Origin: Melastoma dodecandrum | Taxonomy: Eukaryota; Streptophyta; Magnoliopsida; Myrtales; Melastomataceae | Length of the DNA stretch: 64,000 nt | Reading direction: 5' to 3' | NCBI GenBank assembly: GCA_029817715.1 | Contig: JARUPY010000606.1 | Coordinates: forward strand, 6,448,001-6,512,000 | Shown: piece by piece, positions 1-11,591 of the stretch | How the letters are laid out: the number at the start of each line of letters is the position of its first letter | Numbering within the stretch: position 1 is the stretch's first letter | Notes under the pieces: generated by a model | Told to the model about the DNA's origin: nothing | Databases searched by the model: none | The model's input: only the letters and a program-made list of their open reading frames with translations | Program-made: the position numbers and the translations under genes

Positions 1-617
1 GGAGTTGGTTAGACCGCCGGCTTCCGTCAACAAATCCAGATGAAGCACAGCCCCAGAAGAGCTTCCATATCACCCCACCAAGGGCAGTTTCTGAGAGTAA
101 ACCGAGCCCATGGACGCCCTTGAGTGACTACCGTACACCACCCCAGCGGATCGAGTTCGACAACATCAGCTCCGCCACTCCAAGATCCACTCGGTCCGTC
201 ATCCCTATGTCCTCGACAAACCTGAGGACACCATCCAAAACGACAAGCACATCCAAGTACTTGAGGTCGAGAGCGACCGTACCCCAGTCCGCGAACGACG
301 ACCTTACCCTAAAGGATGACGACAGCCTAACTAGCTGTCCAGCGTTTAGTGTCCCGAACTACATGGCTCCGACTGTCTCCGCCAAGGCGAAAGTCCGGCC
401 GGGCAGCAATCCAAGGGAAAGGTTTCCCAAGACCCCGACTACAGAGGGAAAGAAAAGGTTCTCCTTCAGCCTGTTCTCCGGCAAGAATGCTGGCTCAACT
501 AGCGTCCTGGATAAGCGGCAACCGTTGCACGCCATAGGGAACGTCAGCTTCGACTCCACTGTGTCTCTCCCGGCCGGGGTCGGCGCCGGACGAAAGCCAT
601 TCAACAGATTCGTGTGA
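1..617 (+). CDS. IQD-family calmodulin-binding protein, C-terminal exon (5' partial)
   Basis: The open frame runs from position 3, cut by the window edge, to TGA at 615-617, giving about 204 residues. IQD proteins are plant scaffold proteins that bind calmodulin through IQ motifs and associate with microtubules and the plasma membrane. The visible part has WLDRR near the start, basic and Ser/Pro-rich low-complexity sequence, then PNYMAPTVSAKAKVRPGSNP, which is the DUF4005 signature of IQD C-termini. The protein ends KPFNRFV. The IQ motifs lie upstream, outside the window. TTG at 120 is internal and is not a start. AATAAA-like sequence follows at about 783. The subfamily is uncertain; the Ser/Pro-rich tail resembles the larger IQDs. 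The family call is firm and the member is not. Confidence 0.85.
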   Translation, partial: SWLDRRLPSTNPDEAQPQKSFHITPPRAVSESKPSPWTPLSDYRTPPQRIEFDNISSATPRSTRSVIPMSSTNLRTPSKTTSTSKYLRSRATVPQSANDDLTLKDDDSLTSCPAFSVPNYMAPTVSAKAKVRPGSNPRERFPKTPTTEGKKRFSFSLFSGKNAGSTSVLDKRQPLHAIGNVSFDSTVSLPAGVGAGRKPFNRFV

Positions 618-832
618 ACTTTTTCTTGGCATCCACCACCCTGTAATTTCCATTTTCTCTGTGTTCTTACATTTGGTTTGGTTGTGTTTTCACATCATTG
701 ATTGTCCAAATACTAAGATTTCATAATAAGACCCGTACACGACACATTACTGCTTAACCCAAAACAATTATCGAACATTGATTAAATAAATCGGGGTTAC
801 AGGAACAGACAACCTTACTTTCTCCGAACAAC

Positions 833-2060
833 ATGGAGACCGAATCCGATGTCTGCGCCGCTGCCCCCGGACTGCTCTCCACCTTCGTCGACTTCTTCGT
901 CTCCGGTATCTTCCTCCCCAACCTAACCGGAAAACTAGCCCAAGCCCCAGCCCCAGCCCTCACCATCGATTCTCTTCCCCTTCCCCAGACCACCGCCTCA
1001 TCACGATTGGCGGCCTGCACGGTGACTTTCCCAAGGCCTGGCAATCCCTTGCCCTGTCTGGACACGTTGACCCTTTTTCCGGACAATGGGCAGGGGGATC
1101 CTCCAAGCTCGTGCAGGTAGACGACATCCTCGACCGGGAAGACTGCGAGGTCTGCCTCCTCTACACACTCGAGAAGCTCCGCCGCGAGGCCGCCGCAGCT
1201 GGCGGTTCCGTCCTCACTTTGAATGGGAACCACGAGATCATGAACGTCGAGGGTGACTTCAGGCGAGTCCTTCGTTGCAATGCTCGCGCATTATTGTAGT
1301 TCTTGTCCAAAGACCTCTGTGTAGACATCTGGCGAACCTATAGCGATTAAACAGCACCAAAACTCGAGCTGCTTTCGATATGAAAAGTGATGGGATAATT
1401 TTTCTGGTTTGTCACGCCGGGTGGATTAGAGGAGTTCAAGAATTGGGCGTATTGGTGTTAGGTCGTAGTAAGCATGAAGTTGCCTTGCGAGGAGCTAAAG
1501 AAGGATGATACCATTAGGGATATATTTTTACGGAATCCCGGAGAGTTTCCCCGGTGTAAAGGAAGAGTTTTATGAAGGCTTTCAGGGCTCGAATTGCAGC
1601 CTTACGGCCAAACGGGCCGATAACAACCCGGTTCCTGTCCTTGTTCACGGATAGTCTGTTTTCGTCATGGAGGGCTGTCAGGCAAGCTGGTTAGTACGTA
1701 TGGTTTGGAGAGGATGAATGAGGAAGTGAGGGAATGGATGATGGGGAAACAAGTCCGAAATGATGATAGCAAGAGGAGGTTTCTCATCCTGAGGTTTGTA
1801 AGAGGTGGGGATTCGTTTGTTTGGTTGATGAAGTTCTCTGAGGAGGATGCGGATAAGCGTGATTGTTAGGCGTCCCCGATGCTAAGAGGATGATCATGGG
1901 GCATACCCTTCAGAGGTCAGGGATATGCGAAGCTTGTGAGAACAAGGCGATAAGGATCGGTGTGTGGATGTCGAAAGGGCGTATTGACGGCTTACAAGAT
2001 GGATTACCAGAAGGGCCGAATCAAGTTGAAGTGAGGGCCTGAGAGTACGTCTCAAAAGGT
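833..2060 (+). pseudogene. Shewanella-like protein phosphatase (SLP) pseudogene
   Basis: An ATG at 833 opens a frame that shifts near 980-1000. The next frame reads GGLHGDFPKAWQSLALSG, then VQVDDILDRED, then LTLNGNHEIMNVEGDFRR. This is the metallophosphatase core of plant Shewanella-like phosphatases (PPP superfamily). Later pieces in shifted frames still match the family: ARIAALRPNGPITTRFL near 1590, YGLERMNEEVREWMMG near 1703, and DSFVW then KFSEE near 1815. The metal-binding motifs are damaged: GDxHG reads GGLHG and GDxxDRG reads DDILDRE, while GNHE survives. There are many stops and at least three frame changes. No introns are evident, so it may be a processed copy or may derive from an intron-poor parent. 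It is not expected to make an active phosphatase. Confidence 0.75.
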
Positions 2061-2289
2061 TTGTTCTTTTCAATTTTTATGTAGTTGCCTGCTCCCTGTG
2101 GTACTGATAGCATTGCAGTATTTTACCTACATTCTGGATCTGAGTTCTTCCTGCATAATCCATCTTGTAAGCATGTCGACGACAACACCTTAAAAAATGA
2201 TGACGATGAAGCTCTTTGGTGAGAGCCAAAAAGCAATGATAATATGAAAAGAGTGAGATCGTAGCGTAACCAGGATCGCGTTTTCCTTA

Positions 2290-5200
2290 TCATTCAGATT
2301 GTTCAGATTCATTATGCGGGTCACCGAAGGATGTAGCTGGGGATGCATAATCAGAAAAGTCACTCTCGTTTTCTTCGTCGCCCTGGACAGTAATCTGGAG
2401 GTCATATCGCATTTTCTTGCATAGTAACCGCATCCCCCAACTCTTGAGTCCCGCTCTTTTCCCCGAAAACTTCAAGGTTAAGTCATGCCAGTTCACAGTA
2501 GCGCTGTATTCGTCAACTGATGCAAGAGGAATGTAAATGAACCAAGTATGAACCCCGACTTCACCCTTCGATTCTGCAAATATGCGTTCGTGGCCAACCT
2601 TGACACCTACTCCGGAACCAGCCACACGATTGAACCTGATGAAGAGTGCCAGCCCCAGGACATCATTCGCCGACATGTGCACGGGCAAGGAAACTCGATA
2701 ACACGAATCACAGTCTGTGGACTGGAAAGTCACCCATTTCGGAAACTCTTCTCCTGGACAGATAACATTGCACGCTCCAACAAAGTTGCGGACCTTCTGT
2801 TATAGAAAGAAAAACCAAACATCGTAGTCACTAAATAGGTTTCGCCTTCTTCCATCCATCAACTTCTACAACATGGAGAGAAATTGAACGAGATACCTCT
2901 AAGGGCAGTGATCTGCGGATGTATCCATGGTCCAAATTGTGGCAGTTGGATAAATCCAAACCAAACCATTTCTCTGCCCGGGATACAAATGTGTGGAACC
3001 TTGGGAAATTTCGCAGCGTAGGACATGCACTCACATAGAGCATGTTAACACTGGGAAGCTGCGTTATTCTGACCAGTTGATCGCAGAGATTCAGCCACAA
3101 AAATTCCAAGTTGTTGAACTTGCTTACGCATCCAGGAACATGAGTAAACTCATTGCCACCCAAATTCAATTCCTTCAACGTATGAAAACAGGTAAGATCG
3201 TTTAGAAACTCGAGATCCTTCAAACTGCAGTTAGAAATATGCAACGAAATAAGTTTCGGGAAGCTGAGGACGTCCCCCGCTTCCCCGAGAGCCTTTCGTG
3301 GGAACTGTGACAATTCCCTGCAGTCCCTCAAATAAAGCCTTTCGAGAGCTTGCAAGTTGTAAACGTTGCTGGGAATGGTGATGAGCTGCTTGCAACCCGA
3401 TAAGGTCAATTCTTTTAAGGCCACAAGATTGACGAAGGAATCCGGCAGTTCCTTGATAGCAGTTGCCGTTAGATCTAGGTTCTCGAGAAAATGAAGAACC
3501 TCCTTAACAGCAGGAAGCCTACAGAGTTTAGAGCATTCACGAAATTTAAGGGTTCGGAGATGTTTCGATCTCAACGAACTAGGAACTGTCACAAGCTCAG
3601 GACAACTGCTGACGTCTAAATGGATGAGATTTTCAAGGTTTCCGATGGCCTCGTCGAGGCTGGTCAGATTCTTGCATTCACGGAGGTACAAATCCTCCAG
3701 CTTTGTACTCTTGGAGAGGTCGGGGAGCGAAATAAGCGAAGTGCACCTGGATAAGTTCACGTACTTCAATTCCTCAAATCCCTGCAATTGCCCGAACAAA
3801 CAGAAGGATTATGCAGAATCACCTCATTTTATATCTTTGAGTAAAATTTTCCCAGCAAATGAACGAACAAAAATGTCGGAACATTTTACCGTCCCCTTCA
3901 TATCATGGATTTGGCTCCGCTCGATATCCAGGCCGACAAGTTTACTGGATGAATCAAACTCTATGGCAGATGCGGAGCATCCCCTCCACTCAAACCATCT
4001 TAGTTTACGAGGCAGCAAAAGCCGATCTACGTGCCCGGCAACATTTCGAACTATGAGGACTCTTAAATTTTTAAAACCCTTGAAAGTACTAGATTCGACA
4101 TCAACGACCTTCTTCTCAGAAAAATTCAACACTATTCCTTCCACCGCCTGTGTTGTTCCCTGCAGCCACAATTCCACTTGTTAAATCTCAAGTTACACCG
4201 TCCAGGGGACGAATCCTTTCAGCATAACACGGGACAGTTTTTCTTAGCAAGCGTGCGAGGCTGAAAATGTTTCAAGCCCCACCGTTAGCGACTCGGAAGA
4301 AGATTTAAGCAAGGCAACCAGAATATGTACGTATTGTCTTACTGAATCTTCGGACATGATTTCCAGAAAGTCATCATACCGCCATATCCTACTTGGAACT
4401 TTAACCTCACGTACGATGCTCTGTCCCATCTCCTCCTGCAGGTCATGCATTTCGATTTTGCCATCGACAACTTTCACCAGGGATCGCTCTATGAGAATAT
4501 TCATACCCGGTGATGTCACAAAACCACAACTATCAAGAATCTTCTCCACATCCCCGGCATTCCATCCCTTGAAGAAACACGCGACATCAAGGAACATCTC
4601 TTTATGTTGGTGCTGAAGTCCTTCGAAACTTATTTTCAATACAGAATTTATAGCGGGGTCTGGACTGTTATCTAGCTCCTTCAATTTTCCTTCCCATTCC
4701 TTGGCACCTCTACCACGCAAGTATCTGCCAAGCACTTCAAGTGCTAATGGAAGCCCGTTGGCATATTTCACGAAACTTTCCACGAGTTTCGGATCAATTT
4801 TTGTCTTTCCCTTTATCTTACCGAAAGCATGGAGTCGGAAAAGATTGGTGGCTCGTTTATCCGATAAGAGGTTTACGGGATATACATGCTGCACACGATC
4901 TGATCTCAAGACATGACTGTCTCTCGTTGTAATAATGATCCTGCTCCCCGCTCCAAACCAATTTAAATTTCCAGCCAAGGCATCGAACTGACTCCCGTCA
5001 TCAACGTCGTCGAGGATGACAAGGACTCTTTTATTACTGAGTCTTTCCTTAATGAGCTGCTTACCCTGATGAACACTTGACACTGTTAAACCCTCTTCGC
5101 TCAATAAATCTCGTAAAAGCATCAGTTGTAAATGTTCAAGGCCATCGATGACGTTGGAAGCCCTCTTTCTTATATCTCCGAGGAAGCACCAACTGTCAAA

Positions 5201-6109
5201 CTCTTTTGCAATGTCATTGCATATTCCCTTGGAAAGGGTCGTCTTCCCTGCACCCCCTTGGCCATGGAGTCCTAACATAAGTACGTCATTTGCGTGTGGA
5301 TCTATGTGTAGCAACTTCTTGATTTTCTTGACATGGCGATCTATTCCGACAGGATATGTCGCAACTTCCAGAGGCACACGATTTAGAATTTTCAAGACTG
5401 CTTTCACGGTATCTTGAATAACAGGGTTTTCATCTTGTCTGCGTGAAGGAAAACTATCTATCTTAAGATTTAAAGGGCTATATCGAGCATATTGTTGAGA
5501 AACAAAGACCAAATAAGATGTAATCTCTGGCTGAAGTTCGTCCTCTTACCCGTCAACCAATGGATAGCCGATCAAGTCACCTCCTATCCAGAGGGCCTCT
5601 CTCCATCTCTGTACCATCTTGGGATCGTCACGGTACCTGGCCTCCATCTCCTCCATCGCACTTTGATAACACCCTTTCTCTCCATTGTCCTTCTCGTGCA
5701 ACCTTACCTCCCCCGGACTCACTCGATAGAATATCGGGAGTGCCTTGATCTTGTCAAGCTTTTGCTGCTCCATGATCTTCGCCAGCTCATTCAGACACCA
5801 CTTAGACCGAGCATAATTTTCAGAAAACATGATGATGGCGACGCGTGACCCCTCTATGGCCTCAAAGAGTTTGTCCCTCCTGTCTCCTGATTTGAGCTCA
5901 CTCCTATCGTGGAATGTGCGGATGCCTTTCTGACATAGGGTGTGGTAGAGATAGCCGATGATGGTATAACGGGTATCTTGACCTCGAAAGCTCAAGAAGA
6001 CATCGTATTTGCTTCGGGACAAAGAGGGGGAAGAAGATGATGGATCCATTCTCGGGTTCCCCTGGTAAGACGATGGAGCACCTAAAGATGAACAACGTCT
6101 CGAGCTCAA
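2290..6109 (-). CDS. TIR-NBS-LRR (TNL) disease resistance protein
   Basis: Intracellular immune receptor. The exons I deduce (minus strand) are 6109-5550, 5438-4343, 4159-3890, 3781-2870 and 2796-2290. They join in frame to 1,114 residues with GT..AG junctions. Exon 1 is the TIR domain (KYDVFLSFRGQDTR; KWCLNEL holds the usual catalytic Glu). Exon 2 is the NB-ARC: P-loop GQGGAGKTT, kinase-2 RVLVILDDVDD, RNBS-B GSRIIITTRD, GLPLALEVLG and IEMHDL (MHD). Exons 3-4 carry a short LRR region of the LPDSFVNLVALKELTLSGC type. Exon 5 is the post-LRR C-JID domain (CPGEEFPKWV). The start may be 6109 or the in-frame ATG about 20 codons later (MDPSSSS). The last part of exon 4 has two possible donors, so that junction is least certain. 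No stop or frameshift is seen. A retrotransposon LTR begins about 450 bp upstream. Confidence 0.88.
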
Positions 6110-6561
6110 CCCTTAAACGGGGGAGAAATACCTTCACAGATCAAGTCCTTGTCATACGCCTAAGAGGATAAGCTTTGTGGATCCAAAACTAAAATGATTT
6201 GCAAAATAAAGACAAATGACCTGTTGAAAAGAGCATCTTTTTGGTCTTCCCCATAAAAAGAAGCACCACCAAAGAAAAACAGTAAACAATTATTTAACTA
6301 ATGCCTAGCGGAGCAGCAGCTTTCATGCAACTTCGCTTTCCATGAAATGATATACCCATGTTGGTGACCATGTTGAAGAAAGAAAATAATTTTAGTGGGG
6401 TCTCCATAGGATCAAAACCACCAAAAGCTGAAAACAGTGATCCTAACTACAAGTCTTCATCTTGCCAGACATGGAAACTTGCAAATGGAAGCTCAAAAAT
6501 CGGCCTCGTTTCCCTGCCTCAATGCAGACTCTCCAGAACGGTGACTCTTTGAATCCCGCGA
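6110..6561. other. TNL upstream region
   Basis: This stretch of about 450 bp lies between the TNL start codon and the LTR of the neighbouring retrotransposon. It is AT-rich and I see no convincing gene. It should contain the TNL promoter and 5' UTR. A short open frame at 6358-6552 has no recognisable features. Confidence 0.5.
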
Positions 6562-7301
6562 TGTTCGTTTCAGAAGTGACCGCGGACAAGCCGGATCCAA
6601 ACACGTTGGAAATATCTGGCACTACGGGTCAACTAGTGCCCGAAGGATTCGTTAAATGTGTAGTCACCGTATAAAATGAAAGAAAAAGAGGAAAACAGTG
6701 GATGTGCAGCCTTAAGCGGAAGCACTTACGGATGCTCACTTAAGAGTGAGCAGGAATGCAGGAGCACAAAGAGAGCTTGAGCTCTGGAATGCTTGAAAAG
6801 ATAAAATATGACAATATATGTTAGTCTGTACAGAGGTGTTGATGTGTGTTTGTACAATACCTAAGAACAACTATTTATACTAAGCTAGACCTACGTATAT
6901 ATGGTAATGTAATATTGCACATATATTACGCTTCTTTTGCTGTCAGTCTTTATGGAATATACCCTTTCCATATGAGCAATCAGGGCGACAATCTCTTTCC
7001 GAATCTTGAGATCCTCTGGAGCATTCCTTAACAGCTGACTGATCGATCGTGTTGCCCATTGGCCTTCGCCGTAGAGTTTCCTCGCTCGCCCAGTCTGACT
7101 GTCGCTTGTCGTTTGCTGAACTGTTATCGCCCGTCGCCTGGTAATCCTGTCGCTTGGTGATCCCTTCGCCCAGTAAGCCTTCGCCAGGTATTTATCCATG
7201 GTCACCTCCTTCTTGGATTTTCCTTCCTTGGGCCTATGTTCTGGACCGTCGATCCACAGATTGTGCTGAGATATGTGGCCCAGAATTTCTGTCACTAAAC
7301 A
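6562..7301 (-). repeat. 3' LTR of the Tat-type element
   Basis: On the plus strand it begins TGTTCG and ends CTAAACA. It matches 14353-15093 along its length, including the shared blocks CAGCCTTAAGCGGAAG, GCTGACTGATCGATCGTGT and TCGCTCGCCCAGT. Open frames within it on either strand are not conserved between the two copies. Confidence 0.85.
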
Positions 7302-7599
7302 TATAAGCCCCCTCAAGGAAGACTGAGTAATCTGTTTGGCCTTGAAAAAGACCAATTAATCATTCCCCCGCAACATCGGTAACGTGTGCAGACGAGTAAG
7401 GACCCTTGACCACGCCAAGGTGGCGTATGAGAGGGATTGGGGCAAGGCCCTTGATTTTGAGGCAAATGAAATCATGGTAGCTGGCGTGAAGGACCGGCTG
7501 AAACTTGTGATATTCTTTGCCTCATATCTGACCTTTTCCTATGTTTGTATTTGTCCCCATAGAGGGGGAAACGTTTTAAAATAACACTATGTGCTTCCC

Positions 7600-8497
7600 A
7601 CATCGTTGACCTATATTCTTTCAAGTATTTGCCATTGATCTTAAGGTCGTGTAATGATCCATTTAGCCCCCCTAGGCGATATGAATTCCCAAGATGATAT
7701 TCAACTACCTGGAAAGGGCCTTCCCAATTTAGAGTCCATTTTCTTTGAAAGTAGTCACAGACTCCTTCAGGTAATCGTAACTTCCATATTAGATCGCCAA
7801 CGCTGAATGATCGAGGAACTACTTTCTTGTTATAGTAAATGGCGATGTTTCTTTTATGAGCTTATAGGTGGTTCAACACGTTGATCCCGGTGATTTCCAA
7901 GTGTCCTCATCATACCCTTCGTATTCTCCCAATTGTTTGAGGAATCTAAGCGATCAATACCACACCTCTAGTGGGAGCATCCCATCGCGACCGTCGACGA
8001 GGCTAAAAGGGGCGCCATCAATTTTTTCCTTTTTTGTTAATACGGAGCGCCCACAATGCCTTTTGGAGCAGAGTATGCCATGTTTGTGGGTTATCTCCAA
8101 TCGTCCTCCGTATCACTCGTTTGATGAGCTTGTTAAAGGCTTCCGCTTACCCATTTGACTGAGCATAGTATATCTTTGAGTTGAGCACTTTGAACTCGAA
8201 ATCCTCGGCGAATCCATTCATAACTTTGCCGTTGAATACTCTTGTGTTGTCTACGACAATGCTTTGAGGTACTCCATATCGATAGCTAACGAAAGTGAAT
8301 TGGATCACGTCCTTCTGGTTAATTGACTTATACGTTGCTGCCTCGACCCATTTGGTAAAATAGTTGGTGGCAACAAATACGTACGCGTCTCCTCTGGTTG
8401 AGTGAGGATGGATTTCTTCTATGATGTCTAACGCCCATGTTCTGAAAGGCTGTGGCTTTATTATAACATTCATATATGTTCTGGGGGTTCGCTTCAC
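7600..8497 (-). pseudogene. Integrase remnant (Tat-type element)
   Basis: Integrase inserts the cDNA copy into host DNA. The best frame, 8497-8147, shows RTWALDIIEEIHP, then YFTKWVEAA, YRYGVPQSIVVDNT and VFNGKV, which is the catalytic-core layout of Ty3/gypsy integrases. The stretch from 8146 to about 7600 continues in broken frames with a C-terminal tail resembling WEGPFQVVEY and NGKYLKEY. Stops and frame changes make it non-functional. Confidence 0.75.
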
Positions 8498-8736
8498 TAG
8501 CCCACACTACTGACAAGCCTTATAGGCTCGAGCCATCTCAATGTAATTCTTGACCATCGACGACTAGTAGAAACCATGTCTTTTGATCGACCAGCTCGAT
8601 TTAATTCCAGCTTGATGTGCTCCGCACAATCCCTCATGATTGGGATGGCTTTTTCTCGATTGACGCACAACAGAAGCACACCTTCGTTGGTTTTTTCTAT
8701 AAAGAGTGTTGTCGAGGAGTACATAGCGTCTAGCGA

Positions 8737-9683
8737 TCACTCGAATCCTCCTTTCAATTTTTGTACCGGTATATTTGAGGAATTATTGTATTGGTTCTCG
8801 TTAATCCTCTTTTTGTTTGTACAAGTCGGCGGTGTGGACCTCTTTAGTTTTCTCCTCACCATCATCGTGGAACTCTGGTCTTTGCTTACAAAGAACGTCG
8901 CTTTGCTCTTGGATGTCTCCAGGTCACTAATCAACCCAGAAGCAAATTGTGCCAAGTGGTTAGCCTCCCGATGGTTGTCTCTTTTCACATGGACTACTTC
9001 GACTTTGTGTAACTTCGCGAAGAGTTCCTTTGCCTCGTGCAAGTATTTACCAAGATAGGGTGAGTGGCACTCACTCTGGTCAAGGAGTTGTTGAATTACT
9101 AGTTGGGAGTTGCCGCATATTTTACGGTTTCCATCATCCAGTCTAGTGCCAGTTGTAAGGCTAAAATCAAGGTTTCATACTCTACCTGGTTGTTAGTGAC
9201 TTTGCCGTTGATGTGGCAAGCCACTTTGGTTTCCGCTTTCTATGGTGTCTCAATAAAGACGCCCACACCAGCTCCGAGTTTGTTAGAGGGCCCATTGAAC
9301 CTAACGGTCCATCCTTTGTTCGGGTGATCTTCCTCGAGTGTGGAGTCGAGATTCCTTCACTGTAATGAGTTATGAATTCGACTAAGACATAGCCTTTTGA
9401 CCGAGGCTTGTGGTTTATGATAAATATTGTAGGCTAAAAGCACTAGGCTCTAGTTGCCTATCCTTCCCGTAAGTAAGGGGTTGTCAAAGAACACTTTGGT
9501 AACGGGGGTCTTGGAGACGACATACACATCGTTAGACTCGATATAGTGTCTTAGTTTTGTTATTGAGTAGTACACCGCAAGACAGATCTTTTCTATTGAT
9601 GTGTATCTTTGTTCTATTTCTATGAGTAGGCGCGACAGATTGTAAATCGCCCTTTCTACTCCGTCGTGCTCTTGTACTAGCAT
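8737..9683 (-). pseudogene. RNase H and second RNase H-like domain remnants (Tat-type element)
   Basis: 9683-9450 carries the end of the retroviral-type RNase H region (YTSIEKICLAVYYSITKLRH, then NPLLTGRIGN). 9042-8737 carries the C-terminal part of a second, archaeal/plant-type RNase H (VEVVHVKRDNHREANHLAQF). Two RNase H domains in tandem before integrase are characteristic of the Tat lineage. Reading frames between the two are broken. Confidence 0.7.
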
Positions 9684-9980
9684 TGATCCAATAGTGGATT
9701 GCGGCGGATTGACTAGGTAGTTTTTTAAATTCTGGAACGCTCGCTCATGTTGTGATGTCCAGTTTATATGTCCTTTCTGTTTTTCTCTGAAGATTGTCGA
9801 AAAGGCACTTGTCTTAGATGCGACATTGCCTATAAATCAGCAGATATAATTTACCCTGCCGAGGAATGCTTGAAGTTCCTTCTTACTCTGTGGAGCTGGA
9901 AGATTTTGAATGACGTGGGTCTTCAAAGGGTCTACTTCGATTCCTCGCTGCTACACAGGGAAATCAAGAAATTGTCCCTT

Positions 9981-11478
9981 TTACAACCCCAAGGCGCATT
10001 TTAGTGGATTGAGTTTGAGGCTGTGCTTTCGCATCTTTTCAAATGCTTCAATTAAATGAAAAGGATGGTCATGTCTCTTTTTAGACTTCACCACAACATC
10101 ATCTATGTATACCTCAATTGTTCTTCCTATCAGTGGGGCGAAGATTAAGTTCATCGCTCTCTGGTAGGTGGCTCCTACATTCTTCAACCCGAAATACATT
10201 ACTATCTATTCGAATATTCCTAATGGGCATCAAAATGCAGTTTTATGAACGTCTTCCTCAGCGATGAAAATTTGGTTATACCTAGAATACCCGTCCATAA
10301 AGGACATTAGTTCGTGTCCTGCCGATTTGTCTGTGAGATCATCAGCGACAGGCATGGGGTATTCGTCTTTGGGTGTTACTTTGTTCAGATCAGATAAGTC
10401 TATGCAGTCTCTGATCTTTCCATTTTTCTTGACAACCGGGACTATGCTGGAGATCCAGTCGATGTATTTAACCGTTCTTATGTATTTGGCTTTGAACAAC
10501 TTCTTAATCTCATCATAGATCATTTGGGCTACTTCCCGCGACATCCTTTGCGGGGTTTGTTTTACAGGTTTGATATTGCTATACGTCGGGAATCGATGCT
10601 CGACTAAATCTCGGTTAAGACCTGACATCTCGGTGTAATCCCAAGCGAAGCAATCCTTGTAATTGTGAAGGACGTCGCTTATGCTACGCACCTCTACTTC
10701 ATTCAGGAGCGAACTGAGATATGTAACATGCGGTGAATCAGCCGTTCCCAAGTTTATTTCTTTCAACGGATCACATGGAATAACAAAAATGTTAGGGACT
10801 TCTTTATTATTCGAATAAATGTGAAGCATGTCTTGACATGCTGAAGGAGATGAATTACATCGAGTCTTATTTATTCTATATGTCCTGTAGCTAGCTAATC
10901 TCTCTAGGACATTGATTACTGGGTCAGTTTGTTCACTCTCCAATGGATGAGGATGGGTTGATGAGTCTTTCGGGCTCCAAGTCTGTCTCAGTTTGTTGAG
11001 TACTGTTGTCGTCTCGTATCCCAACTTCATACATGTCTTTTTCTAGTGGAGTAAGATCTTGTTTGGCGTCGAGCTGCAGCGCATCGCCCCATCATGTCGG
11101 GATAATTGGATTTTGAGGCGGTGCCAGGGGTGGTCCATCGTACGAAACTAGGAACTCATAGCCTGTGTCATTTAGAGGGCTGACGTTTGGGTCTCCCATA
11201 ATGTATATCTGCTTTAAGCCCATGTCCTTCACATGTTTAACTACTCCTGCGCAGACATAAGGTATGTTAGATTTCTCGTTCGCTTTCCCAGAAACAACTT
11301 CTAAACCGTGTTTTTCCCACAACAAAAGTTCTTGGTGAAGAGTGGAGGGTATGGTGCTCGCCTTGTGGAGCCAATCTCTCCCTAGCAGAGCATTAAAAGA
11401 GGGCTTTATGTCTTTAACAAAGAAAACCGTATTCTTTTCATGCGTCCCTACTCGGAGTTTAGCAGAAACTACTCCCAA
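9981..11478 (-). pseudogene. Protease and reverse transcriptase remnants (Tat-type element)
   Basis: 11478-11092 holds the C-terminal half of the aspartic protease region (FNALLGRDWLHKASTIPSTL). 11030-10230 holds the N-terminal RT (VVKKNGKIRDCIDLSDLNK; SFMDGYSRYNQI). 10199-9981 carries the catalytic box EVYIDDVVVKS followed by LKLNPLKCALGL. The catalytic aspartates survive, but the frame is interrupted around 10200-10230, so the polyprotein is dead. Confidence 0.8.
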
Positions 11479-11591
11479 GCAAGAGGTGGTAATTCTATTG
11501 AACCCACTAACTCTTACGTCAGTTTTCCCAAGCTCAGCTATATCATACCCTAAGCTTTTGTAAGCTTCAAAGGGTAGTAGGTTGTAGTCGC

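Noticed and set aside
6891..7355. 154-codon minus frame across the left LTR of the Tat-type element
   Set aside because: Not conserved in the other LTR and without domain features.
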